13,740 nt of DNA from F23-B02 sp963625655 (GTDB lineage Bacteria > Bacillota > Clostridia > Oscillospirales > Oscillospiraceae): contig CAVFTS010000035.1 in the NCBI GenBank assembly GCA_963625655.1, positions 1-13,740 of the forward strand. The letters are read 5' to 3'. The position numbers and the translations under genes were made by a program. Positions 1-6,568 of the stretch are shown here, piece by piece. The notes under the pieces were generated by a model. The model saw nothing but the letters and a program-made list of their open reading frames with translations. It made no database searches and was not told the origin of the DNA. How positions within the stretch are numbered: the first letter of the stretch is position 1; every line of letters begins with the position of its first letter.

Positions 1-1052
1 GGGACATCGAAGCTGTTGAGAATATACTCTGACCAGTTATGCATGGCGGTAATACAGGCATTGAATTCCGGGATCCGGCTGTTTTCGGCTCGAAACAGCC
101 AATCGGCCAGTCGCTCCCTTGCAGCTGTCGAATCGGGGGAATGCATAAATTCAAGAAATTCATTTTTCAAATCGTAGGCAGTTTCAAGCCGTGTAGATAA
201 GCCCAGAATGATGCGCAGCTTTTCCTGCTCTTCACTGTTCAAATGCTCTCGTCTCTTGCATAGTAAGGTCTTTGAACGCTTACAGAATTTTCGCCATGGG
301 GTTGAAAGTCTCTTTTGCTCGGCCTTTCGCACATTCTCCAGCGCCCATATACACTGGCGTGTAACATGATAACGGTCAACTACGATTTTCGCGTTAGGAA
401 AGCAGATTTGAGCGACATCCTTAAACTGCCCGTTCATGTCGGTTACAACATACTTAACATCACGCCTGTTCTTGAATTTCAGAAAATATTGAACCAGATC
501 ACGCTTTTTGCGGTTCGGCAAAATGTCAATTTTCCTCTTGTTTTTGGCATCCGTGAGGATGGTCTGGTATTTCTCACCGCCGGCGTTGCCCTTGAACTCA
601 TCGATCGAGAGGACTTCCGGAAGCACAGTGCAGGAATAACTTACAAATCGGAAATACCGGAGTGCCGTCTGAGATGAGATGTTGTTATTTCTCCCGATAT
701 CTTTTGCCGAACGGAGGCTTCGGAAATCACATATCACCTTGGCGACCAGACGGCTCGTAACTCTGTAGTAACGGGGAAGGAAGCTGTTCTCTTCGCAGAA
801 ACGCTTGCCGCAGGATTTACAGACATATCTTCGTTTTCGGATATGGAGATATGTGTGAACGCCGTGAGTGTCGAGGTCTTTAACCTTTTGCACTCGGTAA
901 TCATGGATGCGGTCGGTTATTGAACCGCAGCACGGACAGCGATGCTCGCATCTGAGAAGTTCCATCTCTATGTGGCACCTGTCCGCATCTTCATAAACAT
1001 TTTTTACGATAACATCTTCCAATCCGAGCAGTTTTGTTATATTATCTTTCAT
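1..1052 (-). CDS. ISL3 family transposase, C-terminus beyond the window edge
   Basis: Reading down from an ATG at 1052, the frame is open for 350 codons to the left edge, so no stop is seen. The product would catalyse cut-and-paste movement of the insertion sequence. An N-terminal zinc-finger region has cysteine pairs at about residues 35-42 (RCPCCGS) and 78-86 (CKSCGKRFC), as in the ISL3 zinc-finger domain. The DDE catalytic core begins with the family signature SIDEF (D151), followed by VVTDMNGQF (D205) and DRYHV (D226). The catalytic glutamate (NAxxEGxN region in the family) should lie just off the left edge, since the visible part ends at the WSEYILNSFD segment that normally precedes it. 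An AAAGGA sits about 13 bases before the ATG, rather far for a ribosome binding site. No frameshift is seen, so the gene may be active if complete. Confidence 0.9.
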   Translation of the reverse strand, partial: MKDNITKLLGLEDVIVKNVYEDADRCHIEMELLRCEHRCPCCGSITDRIHDYRVQKVKDLDTHGVHTYLHIRKRRYVCKSCGKRFCEENSFLPRYYRVTSRLVAKVICDFRSLRSAKDIGRNNNISSQTALRYFRFVSYSCTVLPEVLSIDEFKGNAGGEKYQTILTDAKNKRKIDILPNRKKRDLVQYFLKFKNRRDVKYVVTDMNGQFKDVAQICFPNAKIVVDRYHVTRQCIWALENVRKAEQKRLSTPWRKFCKRSKTLLCKRREHLNSEEQEKLRIILGLSTRLETAYDLKNEFLEFMHSPDSTAARERLADWLFRAENSRIPEFNACITAMHNWSEYILNSFDV

Positions 1053-1141
1053 AGAGCATACAGAGTCCTTTCTTGTGGTGGATAGCAACTTCATTTTAAA
1101 GGATCTTTCTGTTATGCTCTACTTTTATTTTCCCATAAAGA

Positions 1142-1187
1142 AAATGTTGGGCGCAGCGTACCATCCCGGTTCGCTACCCCAACATTT
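1142..1187. repeat. Imperfect palindrome inside the ISL3 end
   Basis: The arms AAATGTTGGG and CCCAACATTT form 10 pairs. An inner stem GCAGCG/CGCTAC adds 6 more with one wobble, and a 3-bp core closes it. The right arm is part of the terminal repeat. The left arm lies in a 51-base segment (1123-1173) that is absent from the matching end at 7892-7991 and is bounded by CTAC on both sides (1119-1122, 1174-1177). It could block read-in transcription or be a later insertion into the IS end. Confidence 0.6.
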
Positions 1188-1198
1188 ATTATAGAGCC
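1176..1198 (-). repeat. ISL3 terminal inverted repeat (end A)
   Basis: A 23-base terminal repeat starting ACCCCAAC and ending ATAGAGCC. It matches the repeat at 7969-7991 at 18 of 23 positions; all five differences lie in the centre. The element body lies to the left. Confidence 0.8.
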
Positions 1199-1206
1199 TT
1201 TTCAAT
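1199..1206. repeat. Putative 8-bp target duplication, copy 1 (TTTTCAAT)
   Basis: These are the 8 bases immediately outside IS end A. They are the exact reverse complement of the 8 bases outside IS end B (7992-7999). ISL3 elements generate 8-bp duplications, so the two copies probably come from one insertion event that was later split by an inversion. Confidence 0.6.
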
Positions 1207-1213
1207 TCTTGCG

Positions 1214-1255
1214 ATAATACAAAGCGGTCTGCAAATGCAGGCCGCTTTGTATTAT
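1214..1255. terminator. Long hairpin between the IS and copA, terminator-like
   Basis: A 19-bp stem with one G-T wobble (1214-1232 with 1237-1255) and an AAAT loop. On the plus strand a T run (CTTTTT) follows 6 bases later. On the minus strand no T run follows, but the stem end is AT-rich. It most likely terminates transcription between copA and the neighbouring locus. Confidence 0.7.
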
Positions 1256-1350
1256 TCGAGTCTTTTTCCTATAATGATCTGCACTGCCGATTCATTTATT
1301 GCAAGAAGAAACGAGCATCCTTCCGCATCTTTCGTTATCTTAAGTCCATC
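1252..1350 (-). other. Possible C-terminal gene relic downstream of copA
   Basis: An open stretch of 32 codons without a start codon, bounded upstream by a TAG at 1351-1353, ends in TAA exactly at the base of the 1214-1255 hairpin. Its translation looks protein-like (it includes EGCSFLLAINESAVQIIIG) but I do not recognise it. It may be the tail of a decayed gene that used the hairpin as its terminator, or chance. Otherwise I see no gene between 1199 and 1388. Confidence 0.15.
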
Positions 1351-1388
1351 CTATCCCGCCGAAAATATAATGAATAATCGGCGCAATG

Positions 1389-3629
1389 TTACTTAAACCT
1401 CTTGAGTCTCAACGCATTTGAGACGACCGAAACGGAGCTTAACGCCATTGCAGCACCCGCAAACATGGGGCTGAGGAGGGGGCCTCCGAATGCATAGAGC
1501 AGACCTGCGGCTATGGGGATGCCGATGCTGTTGTAGAAAAACGCCCAGAACAGGTTTTCCTTAATGTTCAGCATAACCTTCTTTGACAGGCGCACGGCAG
1601 TCACGAGCGAAGTAAGTCCCTCACCGAGCAGCACGACGTCCGCCGATTCGATGGCAACGTCCGTTCCGCTGCCGACCGCAACGCCGACGTCGGCGCTTGC
1701 GAGTGCGGGAGCGTCGTTTATACCGTCGCCGACCATCACGACCTTGCCTTCTCCGCCCTTGAGCTTTTCGATCTCCGAGGCTTTGCCCTCCGGCATTACG
1801 CCGGCTATGAAGCTGTCCACCTTCGCACGCTTTGCAATTGCGGCGGCAGCTTTTTCGTTATCTCCGGTTAACATAATTGTTTTGATTTGCATCTTATGAA
1901 AACCGTCTATCGCTTCTCCGCTGTCGGAGCGGATCTCGTCAATTGCACCGAACACGCCGGCTGCCTTTCCGGAAACTGCGGCGTACATGAGCATGCAGCC
2001 CTCGGACGCCATCTCCTCCGCCGCTGCGGTGAGTGCGGATACGTCGATACCCATCTCGTCCATGAGCGTCTTGTTGCCGACCAAAAGCGCCTTTCCCTCG
2101 ACCTCGGCTTCAATGCCTCTGCCGGGAAGCGCCTTGACGGCGGAAGCTTGGGGGACATCCGGCAACTTCTCCGACGCTGCGGCAACTATCGCCTTGGCCA
2201 CGGGATGCTCCGAACCCGCTTCGGCGGCGGCACACAATTTCAGAAGCTCGTCCTCCGACGTTTCGGGAGCGAAGATACGCTTTACGGCGGGCTTGCCCTC
2301 GGTGAGCGTACCCGTTTTGTCAAGCACAAGGGTCTTTGCATAGGCAAGCGCCTGAAGCGCTTCACCGCTCTTGTACAGCACGCCAAGCTCCGCCGCTCTG
2401 CCGGTGCCGACCATAATGGCGGTCGGGGTCGCAAGTCCGAGAGAACACGGGCAGGCGACGACAAGCACCGATACGAAAACGTTCAGCACAAACTCCGCAT
2501 CCTTGCCGACCAGCGCCCAAATGATCGCTGCCGCGACCGCAATGCACATGACCACGGGTACGAACACGCCTGCGACCCTGTCCGCAAGCTTTGCTATGGG
2601 AGCCTTCCTGCCCTGCGCATCCTCGACCATGCGGATTATCTGCGCAAGCGCCGTGTCGCCGCCGACCTTGGTGGCGGTGAATACTATCCTGCCCTCACCG
2701 TTTATGCTGCCGCCCGTGACCTCGCTGCCGACCTCAACGTTCACGGGCAGACTCTCGCCCGTCAGCATACTGAGGTCTGCGCTTGAAATGCCCTCGGTTA
2801 CAACGCCGTCGCAGGGGAATCTTCCGCCGGGAAGCACGGTAACGACATCGCCCTCACGAAGCTCGGACACCGGGATCTCGCCCGTTTGCCCGTGCCTTGT
2901 GACGGTTGCGGTCTCCGGTGCAAGCTCCGTCAGCGCACGGATGGCGTCGGAGGTGTGGTGCTTGCTCCTTGCCTCAAAATACTTGCCGAGCAGCACCAGC
3001 GTCACAACGACGGCTGCGCTCTCAAAGAACAGATTGTGCGCAAAGCTGTGGTCTCCGCCGGCGATCTTGACCAGTGCGTAAACACCGTAGCAAAGCGCCG
3101 AAAACGTACCCACCGCAACGAGCGTGTCCATATTCGGATGACGCTTAATCAGGCTGCCGAAGCCGTTTGTATAAAAGTTCCTGCCGCCGTAAACTATCGG
3201 CAGCGTAAGCAGAAGCTGCAAAAGCGCAAAGGTGAGCGGATGCTCGTCCGGCGAAACGGCGCTCGGCAGCGGAAGCCCTATCATGTGACCCATGGACACA
3301 TAAAGAAGCGGAATCGCAAAGCAGATGCACAGTATGACCCGCTTTTTCATCGCATTCAGCTCACGGAGCTTTTCCTGTTCCTCCTTTTTTCTCGTCTCGG
3401 ACATCGCCGCATCGCCGGAAACGTACTCCTCCGCCGTAAAGCTCAGGCTCTTTACAAGCTCACGGATCTTCTCGACTGTAAGCGTATCGTCGTAGCGTAT
3501 ATTCATTTTCTCGGTAGTCAGATTTACCGATACCTGCTCCACGCCGGGCTGACGGCTCATAAAGCGCTCAAGGCTTGCCGAGCAGGCGGCGCAGTGCATC
3601 CCTCCGATTTTAAATGTCTTTTCATTCAT
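1389..3629 (-). CDS. copA: Copper-exporting P1B-type ATPase CopA
   Basis: A membrane pump that exports Cu(+) using ATP. From the chosen start it has 746 residues, normal for the family. One N-terminal heavy-metal domain carries GMHCAAC (C13, C16). Eight membrane segments are expected. The phosphatase loop has TGES (290-293), the membrane metal site is CPC (393-395), the phosphorylated aspartate is in DKTGT (D437), and the SEHP histidine is about H475. The nucleotide and hinge motifs are MLTGDN (586-591) and GDGINDAP (634-641). The last membrane helices have the YN pair (699-700) and MxxSS (728-732), the signature of Cu(+) rather than Zn/Cd transport. An upstream ATG at 3647 is also in frame, but it overlaps a TATAAT box and lacks a ribosome site, whereas the ATG at 3629 follows GGGTGAT and gives the usual family N-terminus. 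No CopY, CsoR or CopZ gene is adjacent. Confidence 0.95.
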   Translation of the reverse strand: MNEKTFKIGGMHCAACSASLERFMSRQPGVEQVSVNLTTEKMNIRYDDTLTVEKIRELVKSLSFTAEEYVSGDAAMSETRKKEEQEKLRELNAMKKRVILCICFAIPLLYVSMGHMIGLPLPSAVSPDEHPLTFALLQLLLTLPIVYGGRNFYTNGFGSLIKRHPNMDTLVAVGTFSALCYGVYALVKIAGGDHSFAHNLFFESAAVVVTLVLLGKYFEARSKHHTSDAIRALTELAPETATVTRHGQTGEIPVSELREGDVVTVLPGGRFPCDGVVTEGISSADLSMLTGESLPVNVEVGSEVTGGSINGEGRIVFTATKVGGDTALAQIIRMVEDAQGRKAPIAKLADRVAGVFVPVVMCIAVAAAIIWALVGKDAEFVLNVFVSVLVVACPCSLGLATPTAIMVGTGRAAELGVLYKSGEALQALAYAKTLVLDKTGTLTEGKPAVKRIFAPETSEDELLKLCAAAEAGSEHPVAKAIVAAASEKLPDVPQASAVKALPGRGIEAEVEGKALLVGNKTLMDEMGIDVSALTAAAEEMASEGCMLMYAAVSGKAAGVFGAIDEIRSDSGEAIDGFHKMQIKTIMLTGDNEKAAAAIAKRAKVDSFIAGVMPEGKASEIEKLKGGEGKVVMVGDGINDAPALASADVGVAVGSGTDVAIESADVVLLGEGLTSLVTAVRLSKKVMLNIKENLFWAFFYNSIGIPIAAGLLYAFGGPLLSPMFAGAAMALSSVSVVSNALRLKRFK

Positions 3630-3645
3630 ATTATCACCCATGGGC

Positions 3646-3651
3646 ATTATA
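3646..3651 (-). promoter_or_regulatory. Possible -10 box for copA
   Basis: TATAAT on the minus strand about 17 bases upstream of the preferred copA start. The -35 region (TGTTTT at 17-bp spacing) is poor and sits at the 3' edge of the preceding terminator. If used, the leader is only about 10 bases. No inverted repeat typical of a copper operator was seen. Confidence 0.3.
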
Positions 3652-3668
3652 TACGATGGCTAAAGAAA

Positions 3669-3697
3669 AAAACAGTTGCCTATGCAACAACTGTTTT
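3669..3697 (-). terminator. Rho-independent terminator of the SpoIIE-like operon
   Basis: On the minus strand AAAACAGTTG pairs perfectly with CAACTGTTTT (10 bp) around a 9-base loop, and the stem runs into seven consecutive T residues. It lies 26 bases after the stop of the 110-residue gene and just before copA, so it separates the two transcription units. Confidence 0.8.
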
Positions 3698-3722
3698 AAA
3701 AACCCATTAAATTTATATGAAT

Positions 3723-4055
3723 TTATGCAAGCAGCAGCATCAGAGCAACCGCAATACCGCTGCCGCCGAGTCCCGATGCCGCAATATACAGCGGAAGTCT
3801 GCTCTTTTTTGCCGCCGACACCCTGCCTACGTAGCCTGCCGCAGCACGACGTGCCTCGTCGAGCAGCTGCGTCTGTGTAACTCCCGGTGAGCGCATATAA
3901 TCCTCCTTTACAAGAAAAATGGCCTCCTCAAAAACATTCGGGTCGGGTGATCTCACCACAATGACCCTGCGGGCAGTTCCCTTCACCATGTCCTTGCCCT
4001 CCTCTCCGATTACCTTTTTCTGTGATTTTGCCCGCATTTGCTCAAGAATATTCAT
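3723..4055 (-). CDS. Small tail-anchored protein of unknown function, coupled to a SpoIIE-type phosphatase
   Basis: This 110-residue protein has no function I can name. Residues 1-25 are charged. Residues 28-52 form a conserved-looking core (RRVIVVRSPDPNVFEEAIF) of a kind I recall in hypothetical proteins of Clostridia. Residues 60-80 are probably helical. Residues 86-109 are hydrophobic and small (LPLYIAASGLGGSGIAVALM), a likely C-terminal membrane anchor with the bulk in the cytoplasm. No signal peptide is seen. Its ATG overlaps the upstream phosphatase stop by one base (TGATG), and a GGAGG lies 10 bases before the start, so the two are translated from one message and may act together. A strong terminator follows. 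The anchor could conceivably provide membrane attachment for the phosphatase, which has none; that is speculation. Confidence 0.8.
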   Translation of the reverse strand: MNILEQMRAKSQKKVIGEEGKDMVKGTARRVIVVRSPDPNVFEEAIFLVKEDYMRSPGVTQTQLLDEARRAAAGYVGRVSAAKKSRLPLYIAASGLGGSGIAVALMLLLA

Positions 4056-5017
4056 CAGGCTCTCGCCTCCACACGAACCGCCAGCACGGTCATGTCGTCG
4101 TTTTTGCCGTAGAGCTTTTCCGCCTCACGGAGCGTATCCCTTGCAAGCAGCTTCATGTCATCGCTTTTTGAGTCGAGTATCTCACGCAGCCATGCGTCGT
4201 TTGAGTCGCTTATCACGCCGTCGGAGGCAATTATCGCCGTGCTGCCGGGCTTTAGGCGCATCCGCACAACGTCGGGTGCGGCATCACTTTTGCCGCTTAA
4301 GCCCGGAGCGAAGCTCTCGCCCCGTATGCGCTTTATGCTCTTGCCGTTCATCACATAGCTCGGCGCAGCGCCGTATTTGTAAAAGCAGGTCTCGCCCGTA
4401 AAGAGATCGACGCACATGAGGTCAACGGTGGCAAAGCCCCAGCCGTCGCCGCTTTTTAAAAGCATGACTGAGTTTAAGGTCTTCATCGCAACCGCAGGAT
4501 TTATCCCCGCACGCAGAAACTCCTCAAGTATCGCAATGACCTCCGCACTCTCGTCCGCCGCCTCATCGCCGCTGCCCATGCCGTCGGACAGGATGACGCA
4601 CAGTACCCCCGCATCGGTCTTAAAGTATGTGCCCCGGTCGCCGCTGACCTTCTCGCCCTTCTTCTTCATCGCCGCAATGCCGACGCTGACCGCCAAAGGC
4701 TCTGCCTCCGTAAGATACAGCCTTGCGCAGTCCTCCGTGACGTTTTTCGGCTTGCTGAGACGCAGCCCCACGATCTCCGACAGTCTGTCAAGATAATTCT
4801 CCTGCCTAAGCAGCGGTGCGAGGTTACCGCTCTCAATGATCGCACGCAGCCGTCCTCTGCCGTCACGGAACACGGCGGCGTCCGCTTCAATGTCGAGCGT
4901 CCGCAGGTAGCGGATGAGCCTGCGCTCGGCGAGGTGGTCCGCACCGTTTGTGCTGCCAAGCTCCTTCGACACATCGTCGAGCAGCGCCGCCATATCGCCG
5001 TAGAGCGACTGTTGCAA
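4055..5017 (-). CDS. SpoIIE-family PP2C serine phosphatase lacking the membrane N-terminal region
   Basis: A 320-residue protein matching the C-terminal part of SpoIIE, the metal-dependent phosphatase that dephosphorylates SpoIIAA and so activates sigma-F in sporulating Firmicutes. Residues 1-110 resemble the linker just before the phosphatase domain. Residues about 111-318 are the PP2C domain with SGD (125-127), LSDGMGSG (143-150, D145), SDG (265-267) and NDDMT (306-310), so the metal-binding aspartates are kept. Typical SpoIIE is about 750-830 residues with around ten membrane helices; about 480 residues are absent. The best available start is TTG at 5017 (alternative ATG at 4993), neither with a ribosome site, and the frame closes at a TAA about 60 bases upstream. 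The -35 box of the opposing lipoprotein promoter overlaps this start. It is therefore either a 5'-truncated spoIIE or a soluble paralogue. It is coupled to the 110-residue gene downstream. Confidence 0.85.
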   Translation of the reverse strand: MQQSLYGDMAALLDDVSKELGSTNGADHLAERRLIRYLRTLDIEADAAVFRDGRGRLRAIIESGNLAPLLRQENYLDRLSEIVGLRLSKPKNVTEDCARLYLTEAEPLAVSVGIAAMKKKGEKVSGDRGTYFKTDAGVLCVILSDGMGSGDEAADESAEVIAILEEFLRAGINPAVAMKTLNSVMLLKSGDGWGFATVDLMCVDLFTGETCFYKYGAAPSYVMNGKSIKRIRGESFAPGLSGKSDAAPDVVRMRLKPGSTAIIASDGVISDSNDAWLREILDSKSDDMKLLARDTLREAEKLYGKNDDMTVLAVRVEARA

Positions 5018-5041
5018 TTTACGGGCGGCAGGTGGTATAAT
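5012..5041 (+). promoter_or_regulatory. Sigma-A promoter of the first lipoprotein gene
   Basis: TTGCAA (5012-5017), 18-bp spacer, TATAAT (5036-5041), then AGGAG at 5052-5056 and the ATG at 5065. The -35 box coincides with the TTG start codon of the opposite SpoIIE-like gene. Confidence 0.7.
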
Positions 5042-5064
5042 CGAGAAGCAAAGGAGTGATACGC

Positions 5065-5706
5065 ATGAGTGTGTTTAAAAAAGTGCTCGCAATGATCCTT
5101 GCGGTTTCGGCGGTTTTTGCGCTCGCCGCCTGTTCCGGCGCCGAGACCGATTCCGACCGCATTCTCGGCACATGGGAGGCGGAATTTGACGTTACCGACG
5201 ATCTTCTGCGACTTGCCGCCGGAGACGATTCCTCCCTGCGTGAGTATTTCGCTTTCGACGACATATGCTTTGTCGCACGCTTTACCTTCTATGAGGACGG
5301 TCACATGGAATACGGCTTCAACAAAGAGGCAAGTGCCGAGGGATATGAGAAGTTCAAAACAGCCTACGAGACGGGTATGCGCAAGTTCTGCGACGAGGTC
5401 TATGCCGAGCAATACGGCAGCTTTGAGAAGTTCTGCGAGGACTACAACACGACGCCCGAAACGGTGCTTGAGAATATGCTTCAGGATCTCGGTCCCGACA
5501 AGCTCTTTGCCGTTGAGGAAGGTCGCTACAAGGTTGAGGACGGCAAGATACTCTACAGCACCAACATCGGCAAAGCGCCCTCCGGCACCACATACTGGGT
5601 CTGCTCCGTTCTTGACGATACTACCCTCAAGGTCGACGAAAGCTATACCGAGAGTGTGAAAAACGATACCGACGCTTACCCCAAGACCTTCACAAAATGC
5701 AGTTGA
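5065..5706 (+). CDS. Putative lipoprotein, paralogue of the next gene
   Basis: A 213-residue protein with a lipoprotein signal peptide: positive start (MSVFKK), hydrophobic core, and lipobox LAAC with the acylated cysteine at C23. It should be anchored on the outer face of the cytoplasmic membrane. The mature part starts near ILGTWEAEF (33-41), has several short strand-like segments with FYEDGHMEY in the middle, and ends with YKVEDGKILY and DTDAYPKTFTK. The GTWE opening and the late GxYxxEDGKxxY segment suggest a lipocalin-like beta-barrel, but I cannot name the family. An in-frame GTG at 5056 exists, but AGGAG at 5052-5056 is correctly spaced for the ATG at 5065. The gene is collinear with the lipoprotein at 5804-6493, so they are probably a tandem duplication. 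No terminator is evident between them. Confidence 0.85.
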   Translation: MSVFKKVLAMILAVSAVFALAACSGAETDSDRILGTWEAEFDVTDDLLRLAAGDDSSLREYFAFDDICFVARFTFYEDGHMEYGFNKEASAEGYEKFKTAYETGMRKFCDEVYAEQYGSFEKFCEDYNTTPETVLENMLQDLGPDKLFAVEEGRYKVEDGKILYSTNIGKAPSGTTYWVCSVLDDTTLKVDESYTESVKNDTDAYPKTFTKCS

Positions 5707-5728
5707 TGAATCTTGTCTGTTGTTGTCG

Positions 5729-5757
5729 TTGACAAACTCTGCGCCCTTATATATAAT
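5729..5757 (+). promoter_or_regulatory. Consensus sigma-A promoter of the second lipoprotein gene
   Basis: A perfect TTGACA (5729-5734), 17-bp spacer and perfect TATAAT (5752-5757). A GGAGG ribosome site lies at 5793-5797, 6 bases before the ATG at 5804. Strong constitutive expression is expected. Confidence 0.85.
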
Positions 5758-5803
5758 TTTAACATTCTTGAGCATTAAATGTGCCAGATAACGGAGGAAA
5801 AAC

Positions 5804-6493
5804 ATGAAAAAAATCAAAAGAATAGCAGCTCTTCTCCTCGCACTCGTTATGGTGTTTGCTCTCTGCGCCTGCTCCGTCAAAACCACAGACAAGGACAGCG
5901 ACAAGGATGAAGTCAAGAAGGAGGTCAAAAAGACCGACGCCGAGCTTATCGTCGGCACTTGGGAAAGTGCCGTCAACATCGGCGACGAGCTTGAGGCAGC
6001 CCTCGAATCCGATCCGGATTTGGCGGAGCTCATGTCTTACTTTGACTTCAGCGGCATCGACATCACCTTGCAGATTGTTTTTGATAAAGACGGCAGCTAC
6101 TCCGTTGCCTATGTTGACAACGGCTCAAGCGAAGAGATTAAGCAGGCGTACAAGGAAGGCTTTGTCGCAATGTTTGACGATCTCCTTGCGGACTCCGGCT
6201 ACACCCTTGCCGACGTTGCCGAGCAGGAGGGCATGACCGAGGACGATTATCTTGACGCCATGGTCGAGATCGCAATGGAATCCGTCAATTCAATCTACGA
6301 AGAGCTCTCCGCCGGCACTTACGAGATAGAAAACGGTAAGCTCTACATGATCCAAGACGGCAACGACAAGGATGACGATACCTACACCACCTACAAGCTG
6401 AGTGAAAATGAGCTCACTCTGAAGGCATCCTACACGGACGGCGAGAAAGACACCGACTCTCCCTTCCCCATGACCTTTAAGCTTGCCGATTAA
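5804..6493 (+). CDS. Putative lipoprotein, paralogue of the preceding gene
   Basis: A 229-residue protein with a lipoprotein signal (MKKIKR, hydrophobic core, lipobox LCAC, acylated cysteine C23). A Lys/Asp-rich linker follows (about 26-46). The rest is collinear with the 5065-5706 product: IVGTWES (49-55), a YFDFSG segment, a VFDKDGSYSV strand, acidic helical stretches, GTYEIENGKLYM, and a C-terminal DTDSPFPMTFK that parallels DTDAYPKTFTK. It is strongly acidic and probably surface exposed. The fold may be lipocalin-like; the role is unknown. It has its own perfect promoter and a strong terminator, so it can be expressed as a single gene. The start is fixed by GGAGG at 5793-5797. Confidence 0.87.
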   Translation: MKKIKRIAALLLALVMVFALCACSVKTTDKDSDKDEVKKEVKKTDAELIVGTWESAVNIGDELEAALESDPDLAELMSYFDFSGIDITLQIVFDKDGSYSVAYVDNGSSEEIKQAYKEGFVAMFDDLLADSGYTLADVAEQEGMTEDDYLDAMVEIAMESVNSIYEELSAGTYEIENGKLYMIQDGNDKDDDTYTTYKLSENELTLKASYTDGEKDTDSPFPMTFKLAD

Positions 6494-6511
6494 GCCACGG
6501 CTTTATAACCG

Positions 6512-6544
6512 AAAAATGACGTCCGAATATCGGGCGTCATTTTT
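6512..6544. terminator. Bidirectional rho-independent terminator
   Basis: A 15-bp stem with one wobble (6512-6526 with 6530-6544), flanked by an A run on the left and a T run on the right. It serves the plus-strand lipoprotein gene (stop at 6493) and, read in reverse, the convergent recombinase gene (stop at 6569). Confidence 0.85.
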
Positions 6545-6568
6545 CTTTTGATATGCTCTTATCTTTGC

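Larger units (their letters stand above)
1..1198 (-). mobile_element. ISL3-family insertion sequence, one end (continues beyond the left edge)
   Basis: This stretch holds an ISL3-type transposase gene, its upstream region (1053-1175) and a terminal inverted repeat at 1176-1198 that ends in ATAGAGCC, so the element extends left from 1198. The other end of the same element type lies at 7892-7991. The two ends share 18 of 23 terminal bases and also a subterminal motif (1102-1122 versus 7950-7970, 16 of 21 ungapped). From the transposase remaining off-edge plus the 100-bp fragment, I estimate a full element of about 1.4 kb, normal for ISL3. The next 8 bases (1199-1206) look like one half of a target duplication. 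Confidence 0.85.

Noticed and set aside
315..677. Plus-strand open frame of 120 codons
   Set aside because: It is codon-aligned antisense to the ISL3 transposase, which shows clear family motifs on the minus strand.
1564..3710. Several long plus-strand frames over copA
   Set aside because: Shadows of the GC-rich copA gene; their composition (Ser/Thr/Ala- or Arg/His-rich) is not protein-like and copA has all family motifs.
4666..6033. Minus-strand frame of 455 codons across the lipoprotein genes
   Set aside because: It lies antisense to two lipoproteins with signal peptides, promoters and ribosome sites, then runs in a different frame from the phosphatase. It is a shadow, not the missing SpoIIE N-terminus: no membrane helices of the SpoIIE type are seen.
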